NCBI RefSeq assembly: GCF_016405855.1
Contig: NZ_JAEFCA010000002.1
Coordinates: 567,031-631,030 of the forward strand
Origin: Flavobacterium sp. IB48
Lineage (GTDB): Bacteria; Bacteroidota; Bacteroidia; Flavobacteriales; Flavobacteriaceae
Direction: 5' to 3'
DNA: 64,000 nucleotides
Positions 27,893-36,979 of the stretch are shown in pieces. The notes beneath the pieces are model-generated. The model did not search any database. It worked only from the letters and a program-made list of their open reading frames with translations, and was not told the origin of the DNA. The stretch's first letter is position 1. The number at the start of each line of letters is the position of its first letter. Made by a program: the position numbers and the translations under genes.

Positions 27893-29416
27893 TTAATATC
27901 CAGAGTTCTGCTCTAGATTTGGATTATTATCTACATCACTTTGCGGAATTGGCATTCTGTGATTTTTTCCAACTGTGAAGTTTTTAAAATCTGGATCACG
28001 AAGCGCAATTTTATCAACAGAAGCTTGAGAATTTAAATCTCCCCAACGTTTTAAATCTTCCCAACGCACGCTTTCGCCACACAATTCCAAAACTCTTTCC
28101 ATTTTCAAACGCTCTAGGAATTTGTCGTGATCGTTTCCAATTTCAGGATGTGCTGTCGCCAATGCATTCATATTTGCACGAGCTCTAACTAAATCAACAT
28201 ACTGATACGCTTGAGCAGTATTTCCTAATTCGTTTAAAACTTCCGCGTAGCGCAATAAAATATCCGCATAACGAACCAATCTGTAGTTTACTTGGTTGTA
28301 GTAATCTTCGTTATTTCTGTAATAATCGCGGCTTCCTTTTCTAAACCAAGCTTCATTATTGTTCCATTCCCAGTTTCTTCCGTATGTTTTGTCTCCAAAA
28401 TCGGCTAATAACTGAGGGTAGAATAAAGTCCATCTTAACCTTTCATCCAATTTTCCGTCTTTATTGTTTTCTTGTTTAAAAGCATCCACTAACCAAATAC
28501 GCGCTTGTCCGTCAGACCATCCAATTCCTCTTGGCGCGAAAAACTGAGAACGGTTGCTAGAAACTGCTGCATTTTGCGCTTCATCAGTTCCTCCTTTTCT
28601 TTGGTCTCCAAACTGGATTTCAAAAACAGATTCGGCATTATTTTCATTTGTATCCGTAAAATTATCTCTGTAGTTAGATACCAAACTGTACTTCGCTCCT
28701 GCTCCAGAAATTAAAAACTCAAGAGCTCCTTTTGCTTCATTCCATTTGTGCTGTTGCATATATACTTTGGCAAGAAAGGCCTTTGCGGCACCTTTATCTG
28801 GTCTTCCTAATTGATCAGCTGACCAATCTCTTGGCAAATCTTCAAAAGCTTCATTCAAATCTTTTTCTACTTGAGCCCATATTTCGTCTACCTTTACTTG
28901 TTTTGGCAAATCTGCTGGCGTAGACGGATCTAAAACCAATGGCACATCTTCCCAAATTACACCTGCATAATAGTAGTGTAATGCTCTAAAGAATTTAGCC
29001 TGCGCGATAATTTTCTTTTTATCATCTTCATTCTGAAAAGTGATATTCGGAACATTAGCCAAAACCTGATTACATCTAAAAATAGCTTTATAAGTATCTC
29101 TCCACGTTACGGCATTTCCTTCCCAAAAATTATAATTGATATAATTGAATCTAGTCCAATCTGCCAATTCTGTCCACGGACTCACGCTATAACCTTCATC
29201 AGAAGTTAAATCCAGACGGAAATAAATCCATCTCGCCCACAAACCGTCTTTATAAAACATGGCATAAATAGAGTTTACACCGGCTTGTGCATCACTTTCA
29301 GTTTTCCAATATTGGTCTACTGTAATATCATTTGGGCTATTCAAGTCCAATTCGTTTTCACAAGCGGTAAAAACAAGACCTAGAAAAGCTGCTGTTATAA
29401 TTATTATTTTTTTCAT
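27893..29416 (-). CDS. SusD/RagB-family glycan-binding lipoprotein
   Basis: The 507-residue product has a lipobox ending at Cys19 (LGLVFTACEN). SusD-family signatures include PNDITVDQYWKTESDAQAGVN near the start, FFRALHYYYAGVIWEDVPLV, AKAFLAKVYMQQHKWNEA and the carboxy-terminal YADILLRYAEVLNELG, RVLELCGESVRWEDLKRW and MPIPQSDVDNNPNLEQNSGY. SusD proteins sit on the outer face of the outer membrane and cap the SusC channel, binding oligosaccharides for import. It lies 16 nt after SusC. Confidence 0.97.
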   Translation of the reverse strand: MKKIIIITAAFLGLVFTACENELDLNSPNDITVDQYWKTESDAQAGVNSIYAMFYKDGLWARWIYFRLDLTSDEGYSVSPWTELADWTRFNYINYNFWEGNAVTWRDTYKAIFRCNQVLANVPNITFQNEDDKKKIIAQAKFFRALHYYYAGVIWEDVPLVLDPSTPADLPKQVKVDEIWAQVEKDLNEAFEDLPRDWSADQLGRPDKGAAKAFLAKVYMQQHKWNEAKGALEFLISGAGAKYSLVSNYRDNFTDTNENNAESVFEIQFGDQRKGGTDEAQNAAVSSNRSQFFAPRGIGWSDGQARIWLVDAFKQENNKDGKLDERLRWTLFYPQLLADFGDKTYGRNWEWNNNEAWFRKGSRDYYRNNEDYYNQVNYRLVRYADILLRYAEVLNELGNTAQAYQYVDLVRARANMNALATAHPEIGNDHDKFLERLKMERVLELCGESVRWEDLKRWGDLNSQASVDKIALRDPDFKNFTVGKNHRMPIPQSDVDNNPNLEQNSGY

Positions 29417-29432
29417 TACGCTGTTTTTTTAA

Positions 29433-32400
29433 TTAAAAGCTAAACTCTACACCCAAAGAATATGTTCTAAGATTTGGGAATGCCCCATTATCTACACCTC
29501 TTTCAAAAATATTACTGTTGGTAAACTCAGGATCCAATCCTTTATACTTAGTAATCGTTATAATGTTCTGTGCAGATAATGTTAATCTTGCTCTCGAAAT
29601 ACCCGAATCTTTCAAGACACTTTGCGGAAAATTATATCCAAATCCGATGTATTTCAATCTGATAAAATCGCCATTTTCTAAGAAACGGTCTGTATCTCCT
29701 CTTGAATTTAAAGTTGATCCTTTTGTAATTCTAGGAAAATCGGTATTTGGATTTTCAGGTGTCCAAGGCTGAATGCCTCTTCTGTAGTTACTATTGTCAT
29801 CAAAACGATCTACAACACTTCTAAATCCGTCATAAACAGTAGCTCCATGAGAAGCAATCCAGTTCATAGAAAAATCAAAGCCTTTATATTCAGCTCCAGC
29901 GTTTAAACCCATTTCAAATTCTGGCCACGGACTTCCAACGATTGTTTTATCTTCATTAGTAATTTGTCCGTCTCCATTGTTATCCTTAAAACGAATATCT
30001 CCAGGAACAGCATTTGGCATGATTACTTTTCCGTCAGCATTTTTGTAATTATTAATTTCTTGCTGATTTTGGAATAATCCATCTGTTTGCAATACATACC
30101 ACATTCCTACTGGCAAACCAGCTCTTGTTACTGTATTTCCTGAGTAGTTTTCATTTTGTCCGTTACCCAATGAAACCAGTTTGTTGTTTATTTTGGTAAA
30201 GTTGACAGAAGCGTTAAATGAGAAATCATTGATTTTTTTGCTATAAGCCAATTCCAATTCAAAACCTTTATTTTCTACAGTTGCAGCGTTAGAAATTGGG
30301 TTTCCTCCGTCGTTTCCTGTAGTCAATAAAATTGGGAAACCAAATAATACGTCTTCAGTACGAGCAATAAAATAATCTGCTGTAAAACGTAAATCATTAT
30401 TTAAAACTCCTAAATCCAATCCGAAGTTGGTTTGTTTTAGTTTTTCCCAACGCAATTCAGAATTTGATAATTTTACTTGAGTGGCAGAAGGATATAAAGT
30501 CTGGTCTTTTCCTAATACAATTTGTCCAAAATTATTTACGAAGCTTTTGTACTCGTAATTTCCAATATTTCCAGATCCTAATTCTCCATAACTTGCTCTT
30601 AATTTTAAATCTTTAATGAATTCTGATTTAAAGAAAGATTCGTTGCTTATTCTCCATCCTGCAGAAATAGATGGAAAATTCCCCCATTTATTGCCATCGC
30701 TGAATCTTGAAGATCCGTCACGTCTGATTACGGCATTGAATAAATAACGATTATCATAATTGTATTCTAATCTTCCTAAATACGACGTTAAAGCCGCTTC
30801 ATTAATAAAACCTCCAACAACTGGCGAATCTCCTTGGTTTAAAACTTCATAATATTCTCCAGTTCCAGAATTCATCGGAAGATTTCTTTTTGTTCCGTAA
30901 ATCTGATTGTAATTGTCTTTTTGATAGGTCTGACCAACTAAAACCGTGATATCATGCTTTCCAAATTCTTTCTTGAAAGTCAATGTATTTTCGAACAATA
31001 AAGTTTCTGATCTTCCTTTGTTTTGGTCTGTCTGAGAAGGATCCTCAGGCTGGTTTAAAGTCCAGCTTCCTTTTTTTCTCATGTATTTATAAGAATCAAA
31101 ACTTGTTTCATAACCAAAATTAAAACGGTATTTCAACCAAGGCACAAATTTTAATTCAGACCAAATGTTACCTCTAATTCTAAAGTTTTCGTTTGTTGTG
31201 TTAGAAAAATCAGCTAACGCCAAAGGGTTTGTTCCAAAAGTATCGGCAACTCCTTGTTTTCCGTAACCATATCCGCCTGGATTAGAAGCGTCATAAAGCG
31301 GAATTGTAGGCGTCATTCTGTATACATCAATAATTGGATTTCCAGACATTTCATCTGTTTTAGAATTACTAATGGCTAAATTTTCTCCAATGCTAAAAAT
31401 TCCTTTTGTACCGCTTGAATTCACACGGAATGAAATTCTGTCAAAATCAGTTCCGATAACAGTACCTTGATTTCCAAAATAATTTCCAGACATAAAGAAT
31501 GAAGAATTCTCACTTCCTCCAGAAAAACTAGCATTATAATCTTGCATCATTCCCGTTTTAAAAACAGCATCTTGCCAATCTGTATTTACAGCCATATTTA
31601 AGTTTTGTCTCGGAAGTCCAGCATTGTCATACGCCATATTGTTGTATTTAGCAAACTCTTCGGTTCCCATTAAATCATAGCGAGGCATAGAGGTAAAACT
31701 GCTTTTTGCTGATACTTCAACCTGAAGCGGCCCTTTTTTACCTTTTTTAGTCGTAATGATAATGACACCATTTGCCGCTCTAGAACCATAGATTGCTGCT
31801 GCAGAAGCATCTTTTAAAACCTGAATCGATTCGATATCGTTTGGGTTAAAATCTCTGTTTGCAGAAGTTACCAAACCGTCAATTACGTATAATGGGTTTG
31901 TATTTTGAAGATTCTTAAGTCCGCGAATTTCAACATTGGCTTCTTGGCCTGGGCGTCCGCCACCGCGAACTTTAACTCCCGTAACCAAGCCTTGAAGTCC
32001 GTCTGCAACTGTTGTAACTTGTCTTTTCTGAATTTCTTCTGGTTTAACTAATGCAACAGCTCCTGTAAGGTCTTTTTTCTGTTGCGATCCATAACCTACA
32101 ACAACTATCTCGTCCAATTTCATGGCATTTTCTTCCATAGTAACATTTACAGAAGTTTTGTTGTTGATTGCAATTTCGATTGTTTTGTAGCCTTGCGAAC
32201 TAAAAACTAGTGTCTGATTTCCACTGGCGGTAATTTTATAGCTTCCGTCAAAGTCTGTAACGGCACCATTTTGGGATCCTTTTATTAAAACATTCGCAAA
32301 AGGAACCGATTCGCCAGTTGCGGTAGTAACTTTTCCCGTAACAGTAATCTGCTGGGCAAAAGCGGACTGCAGTAATAAACTAAAGAAAACCAAGAGGTGA

Positions 32401-32450
32401 TATCTCTTCGTTAAAAAGTGAGTGAACTTTGTTTTCATTGATTTTTGCAT
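29433..32450 (-). CDS. SusC/RagA-family TonB-dependent receptor
   Basis: The 1,005-residue product has a signal peptide, a CarboxypepD-reg-like domain (about 35-110: VTGKVTTATGESVPFANV), a plug domain (about 120-240: LDEIVVVGYGSQQKKDLTGAV, GLQGLVTGVKV, AAIYGSRAANGVIIITTKKG) and a 22-strand barrel ending in Phe. It imports oligosaccharides with energy from TonB-ExbBD. There is no STN domain, so signalling is through the HTCS rather than an anti-sigma factor. A second Met four codons in (32438) is an alternative start. It is the first gene of the PUL operon. Confidence 0.97.
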   Translation of the reverse strand: MQKSMKTKFTHFLTKRYHLLVFFSLLLQSAFAQQITVTGKVTTATGESVPFANVLIKGSQNGAVTDFDGSYKITASGNQTLVFSSQGYKTIEIAINNKTSVNVTMEENAMKLDEIVVVGYGSQQKKDLTGAVALVKPEEIQKRQVTTVADGLQGLVTGVKVRGGGRPGQEANVEIRGLKNLQNTNPLYVIDGLVTSANRDFNPNDIESIQVLKDASAAAIYGSRAANGVIIITTKKGKKGPLQVEVSAKSSFTSMPRYDLMGTEEFAKYNNMAYDNAGLPRQNLNMAVNTDWQDAVFKTGMMQDYNASFSGGSENSSFFMSGNYFGNQGTVIGTDFDRISFRVNSSGTKGIFSIGENLAISNSKTDEMSGNPIIDVYRMTPTIPLYDASNPGGYGYGKQGVADTFGTNPLALADFSNTTNENFRIRGNIWSELKFVPWLKYRFNFGYETSFDSYKYMRKKGSWTLNQPEDPSQTDQNKGRSETLLFENTLTFKKEFGKHDITVLVGQTYQKDNYNQIYGTKRNLPMNSGTGEYYEVLNQGDSPVVGGFINEAALTSYLGRLEYNYDNRYLFNAVIRRDGSSRFSDGNKWGNFPSISAGWRISNESFFKSEFIKDLKLRASYGELGSGNIGNYEYKSFVNNFGQIVLGKDQTLYPSATQVKLSNSELRWEKLKQTNFGLDLGVLNNDLRFTADYFIARTEDVLFGFPILLTTGNDGGNPISNAATVENKGFELELAYSKKINDFSFNASVNFTKINNKLVSLGNGQNENYSGNTVTRAGLPVGMWYVLQTDGLFQNQQEINNYKNADGKVIMPNAVPGDIRFKDNNGDGQITNEDKTIVGSPWPEFEMGLNAGAEYKGFDFSMNWIASHGATVYDGFRSVVDRFDDNSNYRRGIQPWTPENPNTDFPRITKGSTLNSRGDTDRFLENGDFIRLKYIGFGYNFPQSVLKDSGISRARLTLSAQNIITITKYKGLDPEFTNSNIFERGVDNGAFPNLRTYSLGVEFSF

Positions 32451-32833
32451 TTTAGATAGTTTTATTTCTTTTTGTGGTTTGGTTTAATGAAATATTGCTC
32501 TTTTTTATCCGTCTGGAATACGGGCAAAAAAAGAATTAATATTCTTTGGTTCTAATAAATTGTTCATTTTGTTTCAAAATTATTAATGGTTAGATTTTTC
32601 AAACTTTATTTTATTGATAGTATATTTTTAACCTTAAAATTTTATCAATATCGTTTATTTGAAAATTCAAATTAGGCGCTTTTTATTCAAAATAAAATGC
32701 TTCATTTGTGTCAATATCTCTCTCAAATGATTCAAATTGTATTAAAAACAGTCCGTTTTCATTCAGATGCAACATTTTGTAGAATATTGAGACGATATGC
32801 AGAAATATTGATTTAAGCCTTATAAATACACCT
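32451..32833. other. Divergent PUL control region (susC-like and HTCS)
   Basis: This 383-nt AT-rich gap separates the minus-strand SusC operon from the plus-strand HTCS regulator. It contains the candidate SusC promoter at 32575-32603. No obvious paired HTCS operator could be picked out by eye, and no promoter for HTCS was clear. The regulator probably binds upstream of 32603. Confidence 0.6.
32575..32603 (-). promoter_or_regulatory. Putative Bacteroidota promoter of the PUL operon
   Basis: On the minus strand TTTG (32600-32603) is followed 17 nt later by TAATTTTG (32575-32582), matching the -33 TTTG and -7 TAnnTTTG consensus of the Bacteroidota sigma factor. The predicted leader before the SusC ATG is roughly 115 nt. 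Confidence 0.55.
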
Positions 32834-35800
32834 ATGCGTAAATTCTTTCTTTTTTTATGTTTCAGCTTTTTTTCGATAAATTTTTCGAATGCGCAAGATT
32901 ATTATTTTAAACATTTTCAGGTTGAAGAAGGACTTTCCAACAATACCGTTTTAACCTCCATTCAAGACAATGATGGTTTTATGTGGTTTGGAACCAAAGA
33001 TGGTCTAAATCGTTTTGATGGCTATCGTTTTAAAACCTACAGAAGCAATGGAGATCCTATACATAGTTTAGGAAGCAATTATATACAATCGCTGCATGAA
33101 CACAACGGCACGATTTGGGTTGGAACGGACAAAGGTTTGTATCATTACGATAAAAAGCTGGACAACTTTACGATTTTGAACGAAGCCATAAATGATCGTA
33201 TCAATGACATCAATCACGATCAAAAAGACAACATTTGGTTTGTTTCGGGCAACATTTTGTATAAATATTCTCCAAAAAAGAAAGAAACGACCACTTTTAA
33301 TCCAAACAAATATTTTATCACTACTTCGATAACAAAGGATTATAAAGGCGAAATCTGGGCTTCTTCTTTAAATAAAATCTATCATTATTCTGAAGAAAAC
33401 CTTTCTTTTGAAAATATTGCTCTAAATCCGCCTGCTGATAAAGCCAATTTTAGAATCACTGTTATTTATGCTGTTGATCGCGAAAACATAGTAATTGGCA
33501 CGCTCGATCACGGCGTACTCCTATATAATAGAAAAGATAAAACGACAAGCGAACTTAAATTTGGAATTAAAGAACCGGTTTTCGTGCGTCAATTCAGAAA
33601 AAAAGGAAACGACGAACTTTGGATTGCGAGCGAATCGGGTGTTTACGTGTATAATCTGAAAACCAAAACGGCTGTAAATCTGAAGAAAAATTACAACGAT
33701 CCGTATGCGATTTCAGACAATGCGGCCTACTCTATTACCATCGATAAAGAAAACGGAATCTGGATTGGGACTTATTTTGGCGGTGTCAATTACCATCAGA
33801 AACAATATACGCAGTTTAAAAAGTACTTTCCGCAGAACAATCAAAATTCCATTAGCGGAAGCGCAGTTCGAGAAATTCATAAGGACGATCATGGCGATTT
33901 ATGGATCGGAACCGAAGATGCTGGCGTGAATCGTTTTAATCCGAAAACACAAAAATTTACATCTTATCCTGTTTCCTACTATAATATTCATGCTTTAATG
34001 CCTCGAAAAGACAAAATCTGGGTGGGAACTTTTGAGCATGGTTTGGATGTTTTGGATAGAAATTCTGGAGCAGTTTTAAAACATTACAGCGCAAATGACG
34101 GACGAAGCGGACTTCATAGCAATTTTATCTTTTCTTTCTACGAAATGAAAAACAAGGAGCTGATTGTTGTAACAACATCAGGACTTTATCGCTACAACGA
34201 ACAAGCCGATAATTTTGAAATTCTAAAGTTCTTTCCAGAAACGTATCATTATACGAATATGAAGGAAGACAGCGATGGCAATCTTTGGGCAGGAAGTTAT
34301 CGTGACGGATTATTATTTTATAATCCGAAAACCAAGAAAAAAGAGGTTTTTACGTATGACTATAAAAATCCGAATGGAATAAGCAACAATACCATCAACG
34401 CCATTTTTGAAGACAGTTTTAAGAACCTATGGATCGCCACTGAAAACGGATTGAATCTCGTAAACAGACAGAATCATACTTTTACCAAATTCACAACCAA
34501 AAACGGAATGCCGAGCAATGTTTTCTATTCTATTTTGGAAGACGATTCTAAAAATCTCTGGCTGACAACTTCTAAAGGTTTGGTAAAATTTGGTCCAGAT
34601 CATAAAACCATCAAGATTTTTACCACTGCAAACGGATTACTGAGCGATCAGTTCAATTATAATTCGGCTTTTAAAGATGCAAACGGCGATATGTATTTTG
34701 GAAACCTAAACGGAATGATCAGTTTTAATCCGAAGCACTTTAGTAAAAACAAATACACGCCTTTTATTTACATTACCAATCTACAAATTAACAATAAGGA
34801 TATTGAGGTTAACAGCCCAGACTCTCCTATTTCACAATCTATTTCGTTTGTGGACGAATTGGAGCTCAACAACAATCAGTCAACTTTTAATCTGGAATTT
34901 GCTTCTTTGAACTATACCGCACCAGAATTGACAGAATATTGGTTTCAGCTCGAAAACGTCAATAATGATTGGGTTTATTTAGGAAGAAACAACAAAGTTT
35001 TCTTTACCGAACTGGCTCCTGGAGATTATGTTTTTAAAGTAAAATCATTGAATAGTTTTGGGGTTTGGAGTAAAGAAATAAAACTTAAAATTACCATTCT
35101 GCCTCCATTTTACGCCAGCACTTATGCCTATATTTTGTACTTTATATTGTGCTGTGCTGGATTCTATTACATTATTCGCTATTCTCAAAATCTGACTCAG
35201 ATTAAAAATAACCGTAAAATAAAGCATCTAAACGACGAAAAAGAAAAAGAAATCTATCAGGCAAAAATTGACTTTTTTACCAATGTAGCACACGAAATCA
35301 GAACGCCTCTGACTTTAATAAAAGGTCCGCTAGAAAAGCTTTTGGGAATGAAATACGAATCGGAAGAAGTGCCTCAGCATCTTTCGATTATGAAGAAAAA
35401 TACTTCGCGCTTATTGAAGCTCGTAAATGAATTGCTTGATTTTAGAAAATCGGAAATTGGAGGTTTGAAATTGACTTTCGTCGAAGCGAATATTTCTTCG
35501 ATGGTTCGAAATTTTCATTTGAGATTCAGCCAATTAATTGAAGAGCGCGGATTGGAATTTGACTTGGAATTGGGCGAAAAAGACATTCATGCTTTTGTCG
35601 ATAAAGAAGCTTTTAAAAAGATTCTCAGCAATTTGATCAACAACGCTATTAAATATTCAAACAAAAAGGTTTCCATTTCTTTATTTAGAGATGAAAAGAA
35701 ACTGCATTTGATTGTAAAAAATGATGGAAACATTATTCCTATTCATTTAAAAAATAAGATTTTCGAACCGTTTTTCAGGGTTGATGACAGCAGTACGGCT

Positions 35801-36763
35801 TCAGGAACTGGAATCGGACTTTCGTTAGCACATTCTTTGGCGCAATTGCATAACGGAAGTTTAGAATTGATTGAAGATGCTAGTTACAATATTTTCGAAT
35901 TGGTTGTTCCGTTACATCAGGAAGAAGAATTTATGCTTTATGCCGATGCTGAAAAAGAACAGACAGAAAATGAAACGCCAAAAGAAGCTGTTGAAATTAA
36001 AAACGAAAAAGCGCAGGTTTTGGTTGTAGAGGATAATGAAGATCTTTTGAGTTTTATTACTACCGAATTGGCTGGAACATACACGATTTTAAAAGCAGAA
36101 AATGGCGAAGAAGCACTCAAAATCATTCATAACGAAAACATCCAACTTGTTATTTCAGATGTAACGATGCCTGTTATGGACGGAATTACGATGTGCAAAA
36201 AGATTAAAACTAATCTGGAAACGAGTCATATTCCGGTTATTTTATTAACTGCCAAAAATTCGCTAAAATCTCAAATCGACGGACTTGAAGTTGGTGCCGA
36301 CGCTTATGTGGCAAAACCTTTTTCTATGGATTATCTGAAAGTACAAGCAAACAACTTGATTGAAAACCGCAGACAGATTATGAATTATTATGCGAGTTCT
36401 CCCCTTTCGCACATTAAAAGCATTGCTCACAATAAAACCGACGAAAAGTTCTTGAAAAAACTCGACGACGAAATTCTTAAAAACATTACAGATCAGGATT
36501 TGAGTGTAGAATCGCTTGCCGAAATCATGAATATGAGCCGTTCTACTTTATACCGAAAAATTAAAGACATCACAAACTTGAGTCCGAACGAATTAATCAA
36601 TATTGTACGATTAAAAAGAGCCGCAGAGTTATTATTAAACGAAAACTACAAAATGTACGAAATCGCAGAAATGGTAGGCTATAAATCGCAAACGAGCTTT
36701 GGACGTAATTTCCAGAAGCATTTTAATATGTCGCCAACGGATTATATTCAGAAAAATCGTTGA
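32834..36763 (+). CDS. Hybrid two-component system (HTCS) PUL regulator
   Basis: The 1,309-residue single-chain regulator has a signal peptide, an extracytoplasmic double beta-propeller of Reg_prop repeats (about 30-640: WVGTDKGLYHYD, LWIGTEDAGVNRF), a Y_Y_Y domain (about 690-750) and a TM helix (about 758-782). It continues with HisKA (His820 in FFTNVAHEIRTPL), HATPase (NLINNAIKYS, GTGIGLSLAH), a receiver (Asp1109 in LVISDVTMPVMDG) and a carboxy-terminal AraC HTH (MSRSTLYRKI, VGYKSQTSFGRNF). It senses an oligosaccharide in the periplasm and activates the divergent SusC operon. All key residues are intact. Confidence 0.97.
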   Translation: MRKFFLFLCFSFFSINFSNAQDYYFKHFQVEEGLSNNTVLTSIQDNDGFMWFGTKDGLNRFDGYRFKTYRSNGDPIHSLGSNYIQSLHEHNGTIWVGTDKGLYHYDKKLDNFTILNEAINDRINDINHDQKDNIWFVSGNILYKYSPKKKETTTFNPNKYFITTSITKDYKGEIWASSLNKIYHYSEENLSFENIALNPPADKANFRITVIYAVDRENIVIGTLDHGVLLYNRKDKTTSELKFGIKEPVFVRQFRKKGNDELWIASESGVYVYNLKTKTAVNLKKNYNDPYAISDNAAYSITIDKENGIWIGTYFGGVNYHQKQYTQFKKYFPQNNQNSISGSAVREIHKDDHGDLWIGTEDAGVNRFNPKTQKFTSYPVSYYNIHALMPRKDKIWVGTFEHGLDVLDRNSGAVLKHYSANDGRSGLHSNFIFSFYEMKNKELIVVTTSGLYRYNEQADNFEILKFFPETYHYTNMKEDSDGNLWAGSYRDGLLFYNPKTKKKEVFTYDYKNPNGISNNTINAIFEDSFKNLWIATENGLNLVNRQNHTFTKFTTKNGMPSNVFYSILEDDSKNLWLTTSKGLVKFGPDHKTIKIFTTANGLLSDQFNYNSAFKDANGDMYFGNLNGMISFNPKHFSKNKYTPFIYITNLQINNKDIEVNSPDSPISQSISFVDELELNNNQSTFNLEFASLNYTAPELTEYWFQLENVNNDWVYLGRNNKVFFTELAPGDYVFKVKSLNSFGVWSKEIKLKITILPPFYASTYAYILYFILCCAGFYYIIRYSQNLTQIKNNRKIKHLNDEKEKEIYQAKIDFFTNVAHEIRTPLTLIKGPLEKLLGMKYESEEVPQHLSIMKKNTSRLLKLVNELLDFRKSEIGGLKLTFVEANISSMVRNFHLRFSQLIEERGLEFDLELGEKDIHAFVDKEAFKKILSNLINNAIKYSNKKVSISLFRDEKKLHLIVKNDGNIIPIHLKNKIFEPFFRVDDSSTASGTGIGLSLAHSLAQLHNGSLELIEDASYNIFELVVPLHQEEEFMLYADAEKEQTENETPKEAVEIKNEKAQVLVVEDNEDLLSFITTELAGTYTILKAENGEEALKIIHNENIQLVISDVTMPVMDGITMCKKIKTNLETSHIPVILLTAKNSLKSQIDGLEVGADAYVAKPFSMDYLKVQANNLIENRRQIMNYYASSPLSHIKSIAHNKTDEKFLKKLDDEILKNITDQDLSVESLAEIMNMSRSTLYRKIKDITNLSPNELINIVRLKRAAELLLNENYKMYEIAEMVGYKSQTSFGRNFQKHFNMSPTDYIQKNR

Positions 36764-36767
36764 TTAT

Positions 36768-36932
36768 TTAACCACAAAGTTCGCAAAGAGTTTACGCAAA
36801 GCTCACGAAGTTTTTTAAGCTAATATTAAGTCCACAAAGTTTTTCAAGTTCAGCCTTTGTGGACTTAAAATAAAATGCAATAACTAAACTTTGCGTTTCT
36901 TTGCGTAAACTCTTTGCGAACTTTGCGGTTAA
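36768..36932. repeat. Nested 34-bp inverted repeat, GCAAAGAGTTTACGC family
   Basis: The outer arms 36768-36801 and 36899-36932 pair over 34 nt with a single mismatch. An inner pair, TAAGTCCACAAAG (36827-36839) and CTTTGTGGACTTA (36855-36867), is exact. It lies between the convergent HTCS and TonB receptor genes and could end both transcripts. Confidence 0.85.
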
Positions 36933-36979
36933 AAAACTTTTTAATTCCATGATGTCCACGCGGCATTTAATAAATTCCC

